This document shows positions 52,149 through 61,283 of a DNA stretch of 64,000 bases, piece after piece. The notes below the pieces were generated by a model that worked only from the letters and a program-made list of their open reading frames with translations, was not told the DNA's origin and did no database searches. The stretch lies in the NCBI GenBank assembly GCA_016125335.1, contig WGLY01000035.1:1-64000 (forward strand), given 5' to 3'. The position numbers were made by a program, and so were the translations under genes. Position 1 is the stretch's first letter; each line of letters opens with the position of its first letter. This DNA comes from Frankiales bacterium (lineage in GTDB: Bacteria > Actinomycetota > Actinomycetes > S36-B12 > CAIYMF01).

Positions 52149-55100
52149 TCACTCGTCGTCGGGGAGCTCGATGTCGAGCTCGCGGGCCACCTGCTCGGCC
52201 AGCGAGCGCGGCGGGGGCAGCCACACGCCGAGCTCGCGGGCCACGTCGTCGGCGATCGACGGACGGTCGACCGGGCCGACGTCGATCCCGAGCTCGCGCG
52301 CCAGGGAGTCGCCGATGGGGCCGCCGGACGCCGGGGCCGCGGGCGGGGTCACCGGCTCGTCGGTGCCCGCCACGCGCACGGACCCCTCGCGCAGGTCGAT
52401 CTCGAGCAGCGGCACCGGCCCCGCCCGGTCGACCGGTCCGGGCTGCTCCTGCTGCTCGACCGCCTCGGGCGCCTCGGGTGCCTCGGGCTGGTCGGGCGTC
52501 CCGGGCGCGACGTCGTCGTCGAGGTCCGCGACGGGCGGCAGCTCGGAGAGCGCGACCGCCTCGGCGGCCGGCGCGGAGCCGGCCTCGGCGAGCGGTGCCG
52601 GCTCGGCCTCGGCGGTGGGCCACAGCGGCGGCGCGGGCGGCAGGGGAGCGTCGGCGTCGTGCGGCGCCCGGGGCTCCGGCGGGATGTCCGGGTAGGGCTC
52701 GAGGGCGACGACCGGCTCGTCGTGCGGCTCCTCGCCCGCGGCGGGCGCGGTGGGCTCGTCCGGCGCGCTGGTGCGCCGCACGTCGAACAGGGCGGCCCAG
52801 ATGTCCTCGTCGCTGGGGCCCTCGTCCGGCCCGGGCCGCAGCTCGGTCCCCGGCGCCGGCCGGGCGGCGGACCCGGCGGCGGACCGGGCGGCGGACCCGG
52901 CGGCCACGTCGTCGACGACGTCGCGGGCCGGTGCCGGCTCCGCGCCGGGCAGCTCGCAACGGCCGCCGTGCAGCAGGTCCGCGTAGGTGTCCATCGGGGC
53001 CGCCGGCCCGGCGATGTCGCCGAACGCCGCGTGGATCCCCAGGGACCGGGCCAGCGCCAGCTGCTCGGGGGAGTCGACGTCCGCCGCGATCGTGATGACG
53101 CCGAGGGCGGAGGCCGCGGACACCAGGGCGCGGACCAGCTCCTCGGTGGCGTGGTTCTCGCCGGCCGAGCCGAGCAGGTCCGGGTCGAAGGTGACCGACG
53201 CCGCGGAGAGCAGCTGGAGCATGCCGACGGGGACGAGGTCGGCGGTGAAGTGCTCGACGCCGAGGGCGAGCGGGCCTACCTCGAGCAGGTCGTCGAGATG
53301 GCGGTGCAGGGCCTGCCGGCGGGTCAGGGACGCGACGTCCACCTCGTGCACGTCGAGCACCAGCGAGGGTGCGGTGTCGGCGGTGCGCGAGCCGTCCGCG
53401 CCCGCGATGGCGGCGGCGATGGCGTCGCGGGTGCTCGCTGCCAGGGCCGCGCGCCCGGGGACCGACAGCCAGATCGACACGTGCTCGGCCCGGGTCGGCG
53501 CGACGGTGCGCACGTCGGTGACGGCGGTGTCGATGGCCCAGTGGACGACGGGCAGGGCGCTCGCGCCGGCGCCCAGGGCGGAGCGCAGCTCGTGCGCGGG
53601 CACGAGGCCGCGGTCGGGGTCGTCCCAGCGCAGCGCGGCCGAGAGCCCGAGCACGGCGCCGGAGCCCAAGGACACCACAGGCTGGTAGTGCAGCCGCAGC
53701 TCGCGACGGGCGAGCGCCCCGACGAGGTCGAGGTGCTGCGGCACGTCGATCGGCCCGGCGTCCGCACGGGAGACGCGTGACCCACCGGCCGCCTTGGCCA
53801 TGTACATCGCGGCGTCGGCCCGGCGCAGCAGGTGCTCGGCGGCCTCGTCGTCGTCGTCGGTCACGGCGACGCCGACGCTCACCCCGACCGGGACGGTCTC
53901 CGTGCCGATGGACAGCGGCCGGCACACCGCGGCGAGCAGGCGGTCGCCGATCTCGCGGATGGCGTCGTCGTCGCCGACGTCCTCGCAGACCGCCACGAAC
54001 TCGTCGCCGCCGAGGCGACCGAGGGTGTCGGCCTCGCGCAGCGTCTCGCGCAGGCGCGACGCGACGGAGGTGATGAGCAGGTCGCCGGCGCGGTGCTGCC
54101 AGGGGTGGGTGTCGTTGACCCGCTTGAGGTCGTCGAGGTCGATGAAGAACACGGCGACGCGGCTGCGGGCGCGGCGGGCGCGCGTGAGCGCGAGCTCGAG
54201 GCGGTCGGTGATGAGCCGCCGGTTGGGCAGGCCGGTGAGCTCGTCGTGAAGGGCGTCGTGGCGCAGTCGCGCCTCGGTGTCCTTCGCCGCGGTGACGTCC
54301 TCGAGCGAGACCAGCGTGCGCGGCTCGTCGTCGGTGTCGAGGTCGGTCGTGCGCAGCCGCACCCAGATCGTGGACCCGTCGGCCTTGGTCAGCCGTCGCT
54401 CGGCGGAGGACGTGGTGGCGCCCTCCGTGACGCGCCGCGCGCGCGAGATCACCGCCGCGGCACGGTCCTCCGGGTGCAGCAGCGCCTCGAACACCGTGGC
54501 CAGCACGGCGTCGCGCGGGCGGCCCACCAGCCCGCAGAACGCGTCGTTGACGTCGGTGAAGCGGCCCGACTCGTCGAGCACGGCGAGCCCGACCGGGCTC
54601 GACGCGAACAGCTCGCGGAACGCGCGTTCGCTGGCCGCGACGCGGTGGGCGGCCGAGACCCGCTCGTGCACGTCGCGCACGATGAGGACGACCTCGGTCG
54701 CACGGTCGTCGGCGTCGCGGCGGAACTCCGAGCCGCGCACCTCGGTCCAGCGCCAGCCGTCCGGGTGGCGCAGGCGCACGTCGACGTGGCGCACCTCGTC
54801 GGGCTCCAGGCTGCCCAGCGCGTCGCGCCACGCGGCCAGCGTCGCGACGTCGTCGGGGTGGACGTCGTCGGACAGGTGGCCCCCGTGGCGCAGCCGCTCG
54901 ATGAGCGCCCGCGCGTCGTCGTCGTTGCCGGCCATGCTCACCAGCTGCTGGGCGGCCACGTCGTAGAGCAGCACGAGGTCCGGCGTGGCCGAGAGCACCG
55001 CCGCGGCCAGGTCGAGGTCCGCCGCGTCCGGCTCGCCCTCGGCGACGGCGGGCTCGCCCGCAGCGGTCCCGTCGGCGTCGGGCGCGACCGGCTCGGGCGC

Positions 55101-55739
55101 GACCTCACCGGACGGCTCGGCGACGGTGGGCTCGACGGCGGTGGGCTCGGCGACGGTCGGCTCGACGGCGGGCTCGGCGGCCGTGGGCCTGCCGGCTGCG
55201 GGCTCCGGCGTGGGCCGGCCGGTGCGGGCGGCCTCGGAGGCGCGTGCCGGGGTGGCCGGCGGTGCGGCCGGGCCTCGGCGGCCGTCGCGCACGTCGACGA
55301 CCGACGCCGGCCGGGCTTCGCGGCCGGCGCGGTGCACCAGGGCCACGCCCTCGCCGATGGCGCGCAGCACGAGCTCGCGGCGCTCGCCCTGGGCACCGGT
55401 CACGGTGTAGCGCAGGTCGGTGTCGGGGTCGGTCAGCGTCGCGGCGTAGGCCTGGAGCAGGTCGACGGCGGACGCGGGGTCGACGCCGAGCGTGACGTCG
55501 TCGAGCAGTCGCACCCGGCGCCAGCGGGGCCGCCCGTGCAGGCGGTAGGCCTCGTCGCTCCACCAGACCCCGCCGTCGGCCGACACGCTCACGACGCCCA
55601 CTTCGACCGCGGTCGCGGCGCGCACCAGGGCGTCGTCGACGGCACCGCGCGCGGAGTACTGCTCCGCGACGGTCGTCAGCCAGCCCGGGGCCGTGTCTCG
55701 CACGTCCTGATTGTGCGGGCTGATCACGCAGAGCGTCAT
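52149..55739 (-). CDS. Multidomain PAS-PAS-GGDEF-degenerate EAL protein
   Basis: A 1196-aa protein for cyclic-di-GMP signalling. After an N-terminal sensor-like region and a Pro/Glu/Ala-rich linker (VEPTVAEPTAVEPTV), two PAS domains follow (about 235-350 and 365-480; ELFASSPVGLAVLDESGRFTDVN). The GGDEF domain carries an intact active site, RLGGDEFVAV (577-581). The EAL domain begins LRLHYQPVVSLGSGAVLG, but EAL is changed to SAA (G-L-S-A-A-L-R-W, 694-701), so phosphodiesterase activity should be lost. A disordered acidic tail ends in three short VARELG-like repeats (residues 1143-1196). The start at 55739 is uncertain, with no clear ribosome site. Confidence 0.9.
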   Translation of the reverse strand: MTLCVISPHNQDVRDTAPGWLTTVAEQYSARGAVDDALVRAATAVEVGVVSVSADGGVWWSDEAYRLHGRPRWRRVRLLDDVTLGVDPASAVDLLQAYAATLTDPDTDLRYTVTGAQGERRELVLRAIGEGVALVHRAGREARPASVVDVRDGRRGPAAPPATPARASEAARTGRPTPEPAAGRPTAAEPAVEPTVAEPTAVEPTVAEPSGEVAPEPVAPDADGTAAGEPAVAEGEPDAADLDLAAAVLSATPDLVLLYDVAAQQLVSMAGNDDDARALIERLRHGGHLSDDVHPDDVATLAAWRDALGSLEPDEVRHVDVRLRHPDGWRWTEVRGSEFRRDADDRATEVVLIVRDVHERVSAAHRVAASERAFRELFASSPVGLAVLDESGRFTDVNDAFCGLVGRPRDAVLATVFEALLHPEDRAAAVISRARRVTEGATTSSAERRLTKADGSTIWVRLRTTDLDTDDEPRTLVSLEDVTAAKDTEARLRHDALHDELTGLPNRRLITDRLELALTRARRARSRVAVFFIDLDDLKRVNDTHPWQHRAGDLLITSVASRLRETLREADTLGRLGGDEFVAVCEDVGDDDAIREIGDRLLAAVCRPLSIGTETVPVGVSVGVAVTDDDDEAAEHLLRRADAAMYMAKAAGGSRVSRADAGPIDVPQHLDLVGALARRELRLHYQPVVSLGSGAVLGLSAALRWDDPDRGLVPAHELRSALGAGASALPVVHWAIDTAVTDVRTVAPTRAEHVSIWLSVPGRAALAASTRDAIAAAIAGADGSRTADTAPSLVLDVHEVDVASLTRRQALHRHLDDLLEVGPLALGVEHFTADLVPVGMLQLLSAASVTFDPDLLGSAGENHATEELVRALVSAASALGVITIAADVDSPEQLALARSLGIHAAFGDIAGPAAPMDTYADLLHGGRCELPGAEPAPARDVVDDVAAGSAARSAAGSAARPAPGTELRPGPDEGPSDEDIWAALFDVRRTSAPDEPTAPAAGEEPHDEPVVALEPYPDIPPEPRAPHDADAPLPPAPPLWPTAEAEPAPLAEAGSAPAAEAVALSELPPVADLDDDVAPGTPDQPEAPEAPEAVEQQEQPGPVDRAGPVPLLEIDLREGSVRVAGTDEPVTPPAAPASGGPIGDSLARELGIDVGPVDRPSIADDVARELGVWLPPPRSLAEQVARELDIELPDDE

Positions 55740-55811
55740 CCCGCGAGGCTGCGATTGCGCCGTGTGGGTGGGACGCCGGTCACGCAGCGTGAGGCCGGCG
55801 CGACGAAGGCG

Positions 55812-56639
55812 TCAGGATGCGCCCGTCAGGGTGCTGCCGAGCGCGGCGAGCCGCCCGGCGACCGCCGCCGCCAGCGCGTCGAGCGTGGTGAGCTCGGCGC
55901 TGGTGAAGTCGGTGCCCGCGCTCGTGGCGATGAGGTCGGCGAGCACCCGGCCGCGCACCTGGTAGACGCCCACCACGCGGTAGGTCGCGTTGGCCTTCGG
56001 GTCGGTGACGGAGTTGGACACGAGGGTGCGGCGGTCGGAGGGCACCAGGCCCTCCACCGGCACGTCGGTGGCCGGCACCTGGCGCACGGTGAGCGGGTCG
56101 CCGGACACCGTGACCGTGCGGGGCGAGGGGCAGGAGGCCGCCGCCTGCTCGAGCTCGTGCAGCGCCGCCGCGGCCTCCGCGGGCGTGCGGTAGAGCACGA
56201 CCTCGCTCGTCACCCCCACCCGCTGGCCGTCGCTGGTGCGCACCTCGACCTTGCGCCGCGCCACCCGCTGGTCCTCGCTGGGGTACGTGGCCGAGCAGTA
56301 GGCCAGCGAGTGCTGGGAGAGGGAGGCACCGTCCTGCGCGAGCACCACGGTCACGCCGTCGCCGAAGTCGGCGGCCCGCAGGCCCACGCGGGCCAGGGCC
56401 CTCTGCACCGCGTCGGTGGCCGCCGGGTCCGTCGCCGAGGGGGACGCCGAGGCCGCCGCCGCGGGGCCGAGCCCCTGGGCCGGATGGCCCTGCGCGAACA
56501 GCGCCGGCCACCACGCCGAGGCCGTCGGGATCGGCGTCTGCGTCGCGGCCGAGGGACCGGACGGGGCGCACCCGGCCGTCGCGAGCATCGTCGCGACGCC
56601 GAGGAGAGCGGCGGCGGCGCGGGCGCGGCGGCGGTTCAT
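55812..56639 (-). CDS. Lipoprotein
   Basis: A 275-aa lipoprotein with signal peptide and lipobox MLATAGC (Cys24), an Ala/Pro/Ser linker to about residue 70, then a domain containing DFGDGVTVVLAQDGASLSQHSLAYCSATYPSEDQRVARRK with VLYRTPAEAAAALHELEQAAASCPSP. This pattern resembles the extracellular sensor domain of PknH-like kinases and related lipoproteins. The ATG at 56639 is preferred; another ATG is at 56672. It lies between the GT39 gene and the GGDEF gene on the same strand, with gaps of 85 and 72 bp. Function unknown. Confidence 0.85.
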   Translation of the reverse strand: MNRRRARAAAALLGVATMLATAGCAPSGPSAATQTPIPTASAWWPALFAQGHPAQGLGPAAAASASPSATDPAATDAVQRALARVGLRAADFGDGVTVVLAQDGASLSQHSLAYCSATYPSEDQRVARRKVEVRTSDGQRVGVTSEVVLYRTPAEAAAALHELEQAAASCPSPRTVTVSGDPLTVRQVPATDVPVEGLVPSDRRTLVSNSVTDPKANATYRVVGVYQVRGRVLADLIATSAGTDFTSAELTTLDALAAAVAGRLAALGSTLTGAS

Positions 56640-56724
56640 GGCGTGCAGTATCGCGCCTGGCCCGCGGCGCACCGCGGGGCGGACCCGAGGGAGACGGTCC
56701 GCCCCGCGACGCGTGGGGAGCCGG

Positions 56725-58920
56725 TCAGCCGCCGGTCCCCGTCACCGGTGAGGTGAGGTCGTACACGGTCACCCCGTCGACGGTCGTGGCGGTGAAGTTC
56801 GCCGCCACCCAGCTCGCGATCTGGCTGGAGTCCGACGAGCCGCCGTTCTGGCCGCCGAAGCCCCCGCCGCCGATGAAGTAGTGGATCCGGCCCTCGGCGA
56901 CGTACTGCTGGAACCCGGCCAGGCTCAGCGACGGGTCGCTGCCGTTGAAGCCGCCGAGCGCCATCACCGGCTCGCCCGAGGCGAGCTGGTAGCCCGCCGC
57001 GGTCTGGGCGCCGACCGCCGCCGCGACCCAGGTGTAGGAGCCGGCGTCGGCCTGCAGCATCGCGGTGATCTGCGCGCCGGGCGTGCTCGCCTCGAGCAGC
57101 CCGCCCCCACCGCCGCCCGGCCCGCCCGCACGGCCCCCGCCCGGGATGCCCTGGCCGGTCGTGCCCGTACCGCCCTGGCCGGTGGCGCCGGGCCCGCCGC
57201 CGGGCAGGCCCTGCGCCGTGCCGGTGCCGGTCTGGGCCCCGGGACCGCCGGGGAACCCGCCGAACCCGCCGCCGAACCCGCCGCGTCCGGGACCGCCCGC
57301 GCCGCCCGGGCCGAAGCCGCGGGAGCCGGCGACGGCGGGGCCGGCCGAGGGCAGCGAGCCCGAGTGCGGCGTCGCCGCGGTCTGCACCGAGTACGCCGCC
57401 GGCGCGAGCAGCACGGCCACGAGCCCGGTGCCGGCGACCGCGGCCGCGGCCCGCCGCGAGAGGCGGTCGACGGCCAGCACCGCGAGGGCGCCGCCGACGC
57501 CGAGGGCGAGCACGACGTAGCGCAGCCACGGCATCCAGTCGGCCGAGCGGGTGAGCAGCACGACGGCCCACAGCGCGCTGCCGGCGAGGGTCAGCGCGAG
57601 GGTGACGCGGGCCGCGGTGTGCTCGCGCACGGACCACAGCCGCGTGGCGCCGATGCCGACGAGGGCGCCGATCGCCGGGGCGAGGGCGACGGTGTAGTAG
57701 GGGTGGATGATCCCCTGCGCGAAGGAGATCGTCAGGCCGGTGACGAGCAGCCAGCCGAGCCAGAGGATCGCGCTCGCACGCAGCGTGTCGGTGCGCCGCG
57801 CGCGGCGGGTGATCCAGAGCACGGCCAGGCCGAGCACCAGCGCCGCCGGGAGCAGCCACGCGATCTGGCCGCCGTAGTCGGCGGAGAACAGACGCGGGAT
57901 GCCGGTCTCGCCCCAGACCCCCGCGCCGCCGCCGGGCCCGGCGCCGCCGCCCGTCACGCTGCCGGTCTCGTTGCCCGTGATCCGGCCCAGGCCGTTGTAG
58001 CCCAGGATGAGCTCGATCACCGAGTTGGTCTGCGAGCCGCCGATGTAGGGCCGGCTCGACGCCGGCCACAGCTCCACGAGCAGCACCCACCAGCCGGCGG
58101 CGACCACGAGGGCCAGCCCCGCGGCGAGCAGGTCGAGCACGCGTCGCCCGAGCCGCGCCGGCGAGGCCACGAGGTACACGAGGGCGAACGCGGGCAGCAC
58201 CAGGAACGCCTGGAGGCTCTTGGTGAGGAAGGCGAGGCCGAGCAGCGCGCCGGTGCCGAGCAGCCAGCGGGTGGACGCCTTCTCGGTCGCGCGCACCGTG
58301 GTGTACGCCGCGGCCACCATGAGCAGCACGAGCAGGGCGTCGGGGTTGTTGAACCGGAACATCAGCGTCGCCACGGGCGTGAGGGCGAGCACCGCGCCGG
58401 CGACCAGGCCGGCCGCGGGAGTGGCCCACCGGCGCACCGCGAGGTAGAGCAGGGCCACGCTGGCCACGCCCATGAGCGCCTGCGGCACGAGGATGCTCCA
58501 CGAGCTGACGCCGAAGATGCGCGCCGCGATCTCCATCGGCCACAGCGAGGCCGGCGGCTTGTCCACCGTGATGAAGTTCGAGGCGTCGCTCGAGCCGAAC
58601 AGGAAGGCCTTCCAGCTCTGGCTGCCGGCCTGCACGGCCGCGGAGTAGAAGGCGTTGGCCCAGCCGGACGCCGACAGGCCCCACAGGTAGAGGACGCCGG
58701 TCGCGGCCAGCAGCGAGAGCAGCGACGGCCGCACCCACGCCGGGTCGTCGGGCCGGCCGCGCCAGAGCCGCCCGGCCCACGAGCGCGGCGCCGCGGGGGC
58801 GGGCGGCGCCGTGCCCGGGCCGGCCGGGCCGTCGTGCGGGCCGGCGTCCTCCGGCTGCACCGGGGGCACGAGGTCGGACAGCGGCGGGACGAAGGCCGCG
58901 TCGTGGGAGACGGTGGTCAT
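56725..58920 (-). CDS. Membrane glycosyltransferase, GT39/ArnT-like
   Basis: A 731-aa polytopic glycosyltransferase (PMT_2 family), using a lipid-linked sugar donor. The N-terminal conserved loop (ASGWANAFYSAAVQAGSQSWKAFLFGSSDASNFITVDKPP with the acidic/Lys-Pro-Pro motif) and RFNNPDALLVLLM are typical. About ten membrane helices are followed by a Gly/Pro-rich low-complexity stretch (about 525-595) and a C-terminal external domain ending SPVTGTGG. The ATG overlaps the stop of the GT2-GtrA gene by 4 bp. The pair probably makes and transfers a polyprenyl-phosphate sugar. Confidence 0.9.
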   Translation of the reverse strand: MTTVSHDAAFVPPLSDLVPPVQPEDAGPHDGPAGPGTAPPAPAAPRSWAGRLWRGRPDDPAWVRPSLLSLLAATGVLYLWGLSASGWANAFYSAAVQAGSQSWKAFLFGSSDASNFITVDKPPASLWPMEIAARIFGVSSWSILVPQALMGVASVALLYLAVRRWATPAAGLVAGAVLALTPVATLMFRFNNPDALLVLLMVAAAYTTVRATEKASTRWLLGTGALLGLAFLTKSLQAFLVLPAFALVYLVASPARLGRRVLDLLAAGLALVVAAGWWVLLVELWPASSRPYIGGSQTNSVIELILGYNGLGRITGNETGSVTGGGAGPGGGAGVWGETGIPRLFSADYGGQIAWLLPAALVLGLAVLWITRRARRTDTLRASAILWLGWLLVTGLTISFAQGIIHPYYTVALAPAIGALVGIGATRLWSVREHTAARVTLALTLAGSALWAVVLLTRSADWMPWLRYVVLALGVGGALAVLAVDRLSRRAAAAVAGTGLVAVLLAPAAYSVQTAATPHSGSLPSAGPAVAGSRGFGPGGAGGPGRGGFGGGFGGFPGGPGAQTGTGTAQGLPGGGPGATGQGGTGTTGQGIPGGGRAGGPGGGGGGLLEASTPGAQITAMLQADAGSYTWVAAAVGAQTAAGYQLASGEPVMALGGFNGSDPSLSLAGFQQYVAEGRIHYFIGGGGFGGQNGGSSDSSQIASWVAANFTATTVDGVTVYDLTSPVTGTGG

Positions 58921-60224
58921 CGGGTCGTCCTTCGGTCGGGCTCGGCCACGACGGGGCGAGCGGGGGCGGGCGAGGTCGGGTGTGCGGGCGAGGCTGCGGG
59001 GCGCCCGGCCGCTCGGCGCGGGAACACCCAGGAGCGGAAGAGCAGGAAGCGCACGAGCGTGGCGGCCACGTTGGCCAGCACGAGCACCGTCAGCTCGGTC
59101 CAGCGCGCGGCGTCGGGCGCGCCAGCGTGCAGCGCGGCCAGCGACGCCGACGTCAGCGCGAGGCCGATGCCGAACACCACGAGGCCCTGCACCTGGTGGC
59201 GGAAGCGGTCCGTGGGGCCGCGCACGCCGAACGTGAGCCGGCGGTTGGCCGCGGTGTTGGCCAGCGCGGTCAGCAGCAGGGCCGCGAAGTTGGCGCCCTG
59301 CGCCCCGAGCGGGCCGCGCAGCAGGAGGTACAGGACGAGGTAGGCCAGCGTGGACGCGACGCCGACCGCCGCGAACCGCACGAGCTGCGAGGTGAGGCCC
59401 CGGGGCACGTCGGCGCCGGCGTACGTCGGCAGCGCCGTCACGGGGATGCGGCCGGAGGCCATCCCCCGGGCCAGTCGCCACATGCCCTTCAGGTCGGCCA
59501 GCGCCGTCGGGACGATGTCCACGCGCGAGTCGGGGTCGTCGGTCCAGTCCACCGGCACCTCGTGGATGCGCAGCCCGCGGCGCTCGGCGAGCACGAGCAG
59601 CTCGGTGTCGAAGAACCAGCCCGGGTCCTCCACGAGCGGCAGCAGCTCGCGCGCGCGGTCGGCGCGGATCGCCTTGAAGCCGCACTGGGCGTCGGAGAAC
59701 CGCGCCGCCAGCGTGGTGCGCAGCAGCAGGTTGTAGGCCCGGGAGATCAGCTCGCGCTTGGGGCCGCGCACCACGCGCGACCCACGCGCCAGGCGCGTCC
59801 CGATCGCGAGGTCGCTGTGCCCGGACAGCAGCGGCGCGACGAGGGGGAGCAGCGCCGCGAGGTCCGTGGACAGGTCGACGTCCATGTAGGCCAGCACGTC
59901 GGAGTCGCTGTGCGACCACACCTGCCGCAGCGCCCGGCCGCGACCCTTCTCGTCGAGGTGCACGGCGCGCACGCCGGGCAGGCGGCGCTCGAGGTCGAGC
60001 GCGAGCTCCCAGGTGCGGTCGGTGCTGGCGTTGTCGGCGATCGTGATGCGCGAGGTCACCGGCATCGAGGCGGCGAGGTGGGCGTGCAGGCGCTCGATGC
60101 TGGCCACCAGGTCGTCCTGCTCGTTGTGCACGGGGACGACGACGTCGAGCACCGGGTGCGGGCCGGCCGGAGCACCGGCCGGCGCGGGCGCCGCCGCCGT
60201 CGCGGGGAGGGCTGTCGTGGTCAT
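58917..60224 (-). CDS. GT2 polyprenyl-phosphate glycosyltransferase fused to GtrA
   Basis: A 435-aa fusion. Residues about 25-260 form a DPM1-like glycosyltransferase 2 domain (VVVPVHNEQDDL, ADNASTDRT, YMDVDLSTDL, RGSRVVRGPKRE, FSDAQCGFKAIR), which loads a sugar on polyprenyl phosphate. Residues about 285-405 form a four-helix GtrA domain (LVRFAAVGVASTLAYLVLYLLL, ANRRLTFG, FLLFRSWVFPRR) presumed to flip the product. It is translationally coupled to the downstream GT39 transferase that would use the lipid-sugar. Such pairs glycosylate envelope polymers or proteins. Acceptor unknown. Confidence 0.92.
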   Translation of the reverse strand: MTTTALPATAAAPAPAGAPAGPHPVLDVVVPVHNEQDDLVASIERLHAHLAASMPVTSRITIADNASTDRTWELALDLERRLPGVRAVHLDEKGRGRALRQVWSHSDSDVLAYMDVDLSTDLAALLPLVAPLLSGHSDLAIGTRLARGSRVVRGPKRELISRAYNLLLRTTLAARFSDAQCGFKAIRADRARELLPLVEDPGWFFDTELLVLAERRGLRIHEVPVDWTDDPDSRVDIVPTALADLKGMWRLARGMASGRIPVTALPTYAGADVPRGLTSQLVRFAAVGVASTLAYLVLYLLLRGPLGAQGANFAALLLTALANTAANRRLTFGVRGPTDRFRHQVQGLVVFGIGLALTSASLAALHAGAPDAARWTELTVLVLANVAATLVRFLLFRSWVFPRRAAGRPAASPAHPTSPAPARPVVAEPDRRTTR

Positions 60225-60476
60225 GGCCCCCACGCTCGGGGCCGGCCCTGGCGGTTGGCTGGCAACGGCCTGGAGCACCCGTGCCGCGTGCCTTCGAGCA
60301 CGATGAGAACGCTGTGAGGGCGGTGAGCGGGCGTGGTCACCTGCCGCGCGCGACCGGCCACGCAGGGTCACACCGTCGTCCGGGCGGGTCGTCGCTGCGT
60401 CGTCGCAGGTCACGGACCTGCGGGAATCCGCGCGTTCGTGGGGTTTGTTCCGTCTCACGTGACGCACACTGGGCGC

Positions 60477-61283
60477 ATGTCCGGACCTCCGGGCCGCCGT
60501 CCGCTCGAGGAGCTCGGCGACCTGCTGACGCACCCGACGGGTTTCCGCCCGCCGGTGCTCAGCCTCGTGCGCGAGAACCTCTCGGTGCTGAAGGTCGCCG
60601 GACGCCTGCTGCCCCACCAGCGGGCCGAGACCACGCCGGACCCGGACCGCGTGCCGGTGCTGCTCGTGCCGGGGTTCCTCTCCGGCGACTTCGCCCTCGA
60701 GCCCATGGCCGAGGCGCTGCGCGGGCTGGGCCACTGGACCTCCCGCTCGGGCATCGCGCCCAACATCGGCTGCACGCGCGAGCTCGCCGACGCCGTCGAG
60801 TCGCGGCTCGAGCAGGTGGCCGAGCGCACCGGCCGCCGCGTGGCCATCGTGGGCTGGAGCCGCGGCGGCACCCTCGGCAAGATCGCCACGATCCGCCGGC
60901 CCGACCTCGTGGCCGCGCTGGTCACGCTGGGCACCCCCAACACCGACCCGCTCGCGGTCAACTCCACCCTCGCGGCGCAGCTCACCGTCATCCGCCGCCT
61001 CAGCGCGCTCGGCGTGCCGGGCCTGCTCGGCGACGACTGCCTCTCGGGCGACTGCGCCCTCGAGGTCAAGGGCTGGCTCGAGCAGGACGTCCCCGACGCG
61101 ATCCCCTACACCTCGCTGTTCTCCCTCGACGACGCCGTCATCGACTGGCGCGCCTGCCTCGACCCGGACGCGGAGCCGCTCGAGGTGCACGCGACGCACA
61201 TGTCGATGGGCGCCGACCCCGAGGTGATCGACGTCGTCGGCGAGCTGCTCGGCGGGCTGGTGCCCACGGCGCTGGCCGCCTGA
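60477..61283 (+). CDS. Alpha/beta-hydrolase (lipase/esterase-like)
   Basis: A 268-aa hydrolase with the nucleophile elbow GWSRGG, preceded by VPVLLVPGFLSGDFALEPMAEAL, which resembles PGAP1/LipB-like lipases and esterases acting on lipids. A candidate acid and His appear near SLFSLDDAVIDWRACLDPDA and HATHMSMGADPEV. No signal peptide is evident. The ATG start lacks a strong ribosome site; a longer frame upstream is non-conserved. Stands alone on the plus strand, divergent from the glycosyltransferase pair. Confidence 0.82.
   Translation: MSGPPGRRPLEELGDLLTHPTGFRPPVLSLVRENLSVLKVAGRLLPHQRAETTPDPDRVPVLLVPGFLSGDFALEPMAEALRGLGHWTSRSGIAPNIGCTRELADAVESRLEQVAERTGRRVAIVGWSRGGTLGKIATIRRPDLVAALVTLGTPNTDPLAVNSTLAAQLTVIRRLSALGVPGLLGDDCLSGDCALEVKGWLEQDVPDAIPYTSLFSLDDAVIDWRACLDPDAEPLEVHATHMSMGADPEVIDVVGELLGGLVPTALAA

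Noticed and set aside
52129-54831. A 900-codon open frame overlapping the GGDEF protein
   Set aside because: Composition is almost only Arg, Ala, Gly and Pro with no domain. The overlapping frame has PAS and GGDEF motifs.
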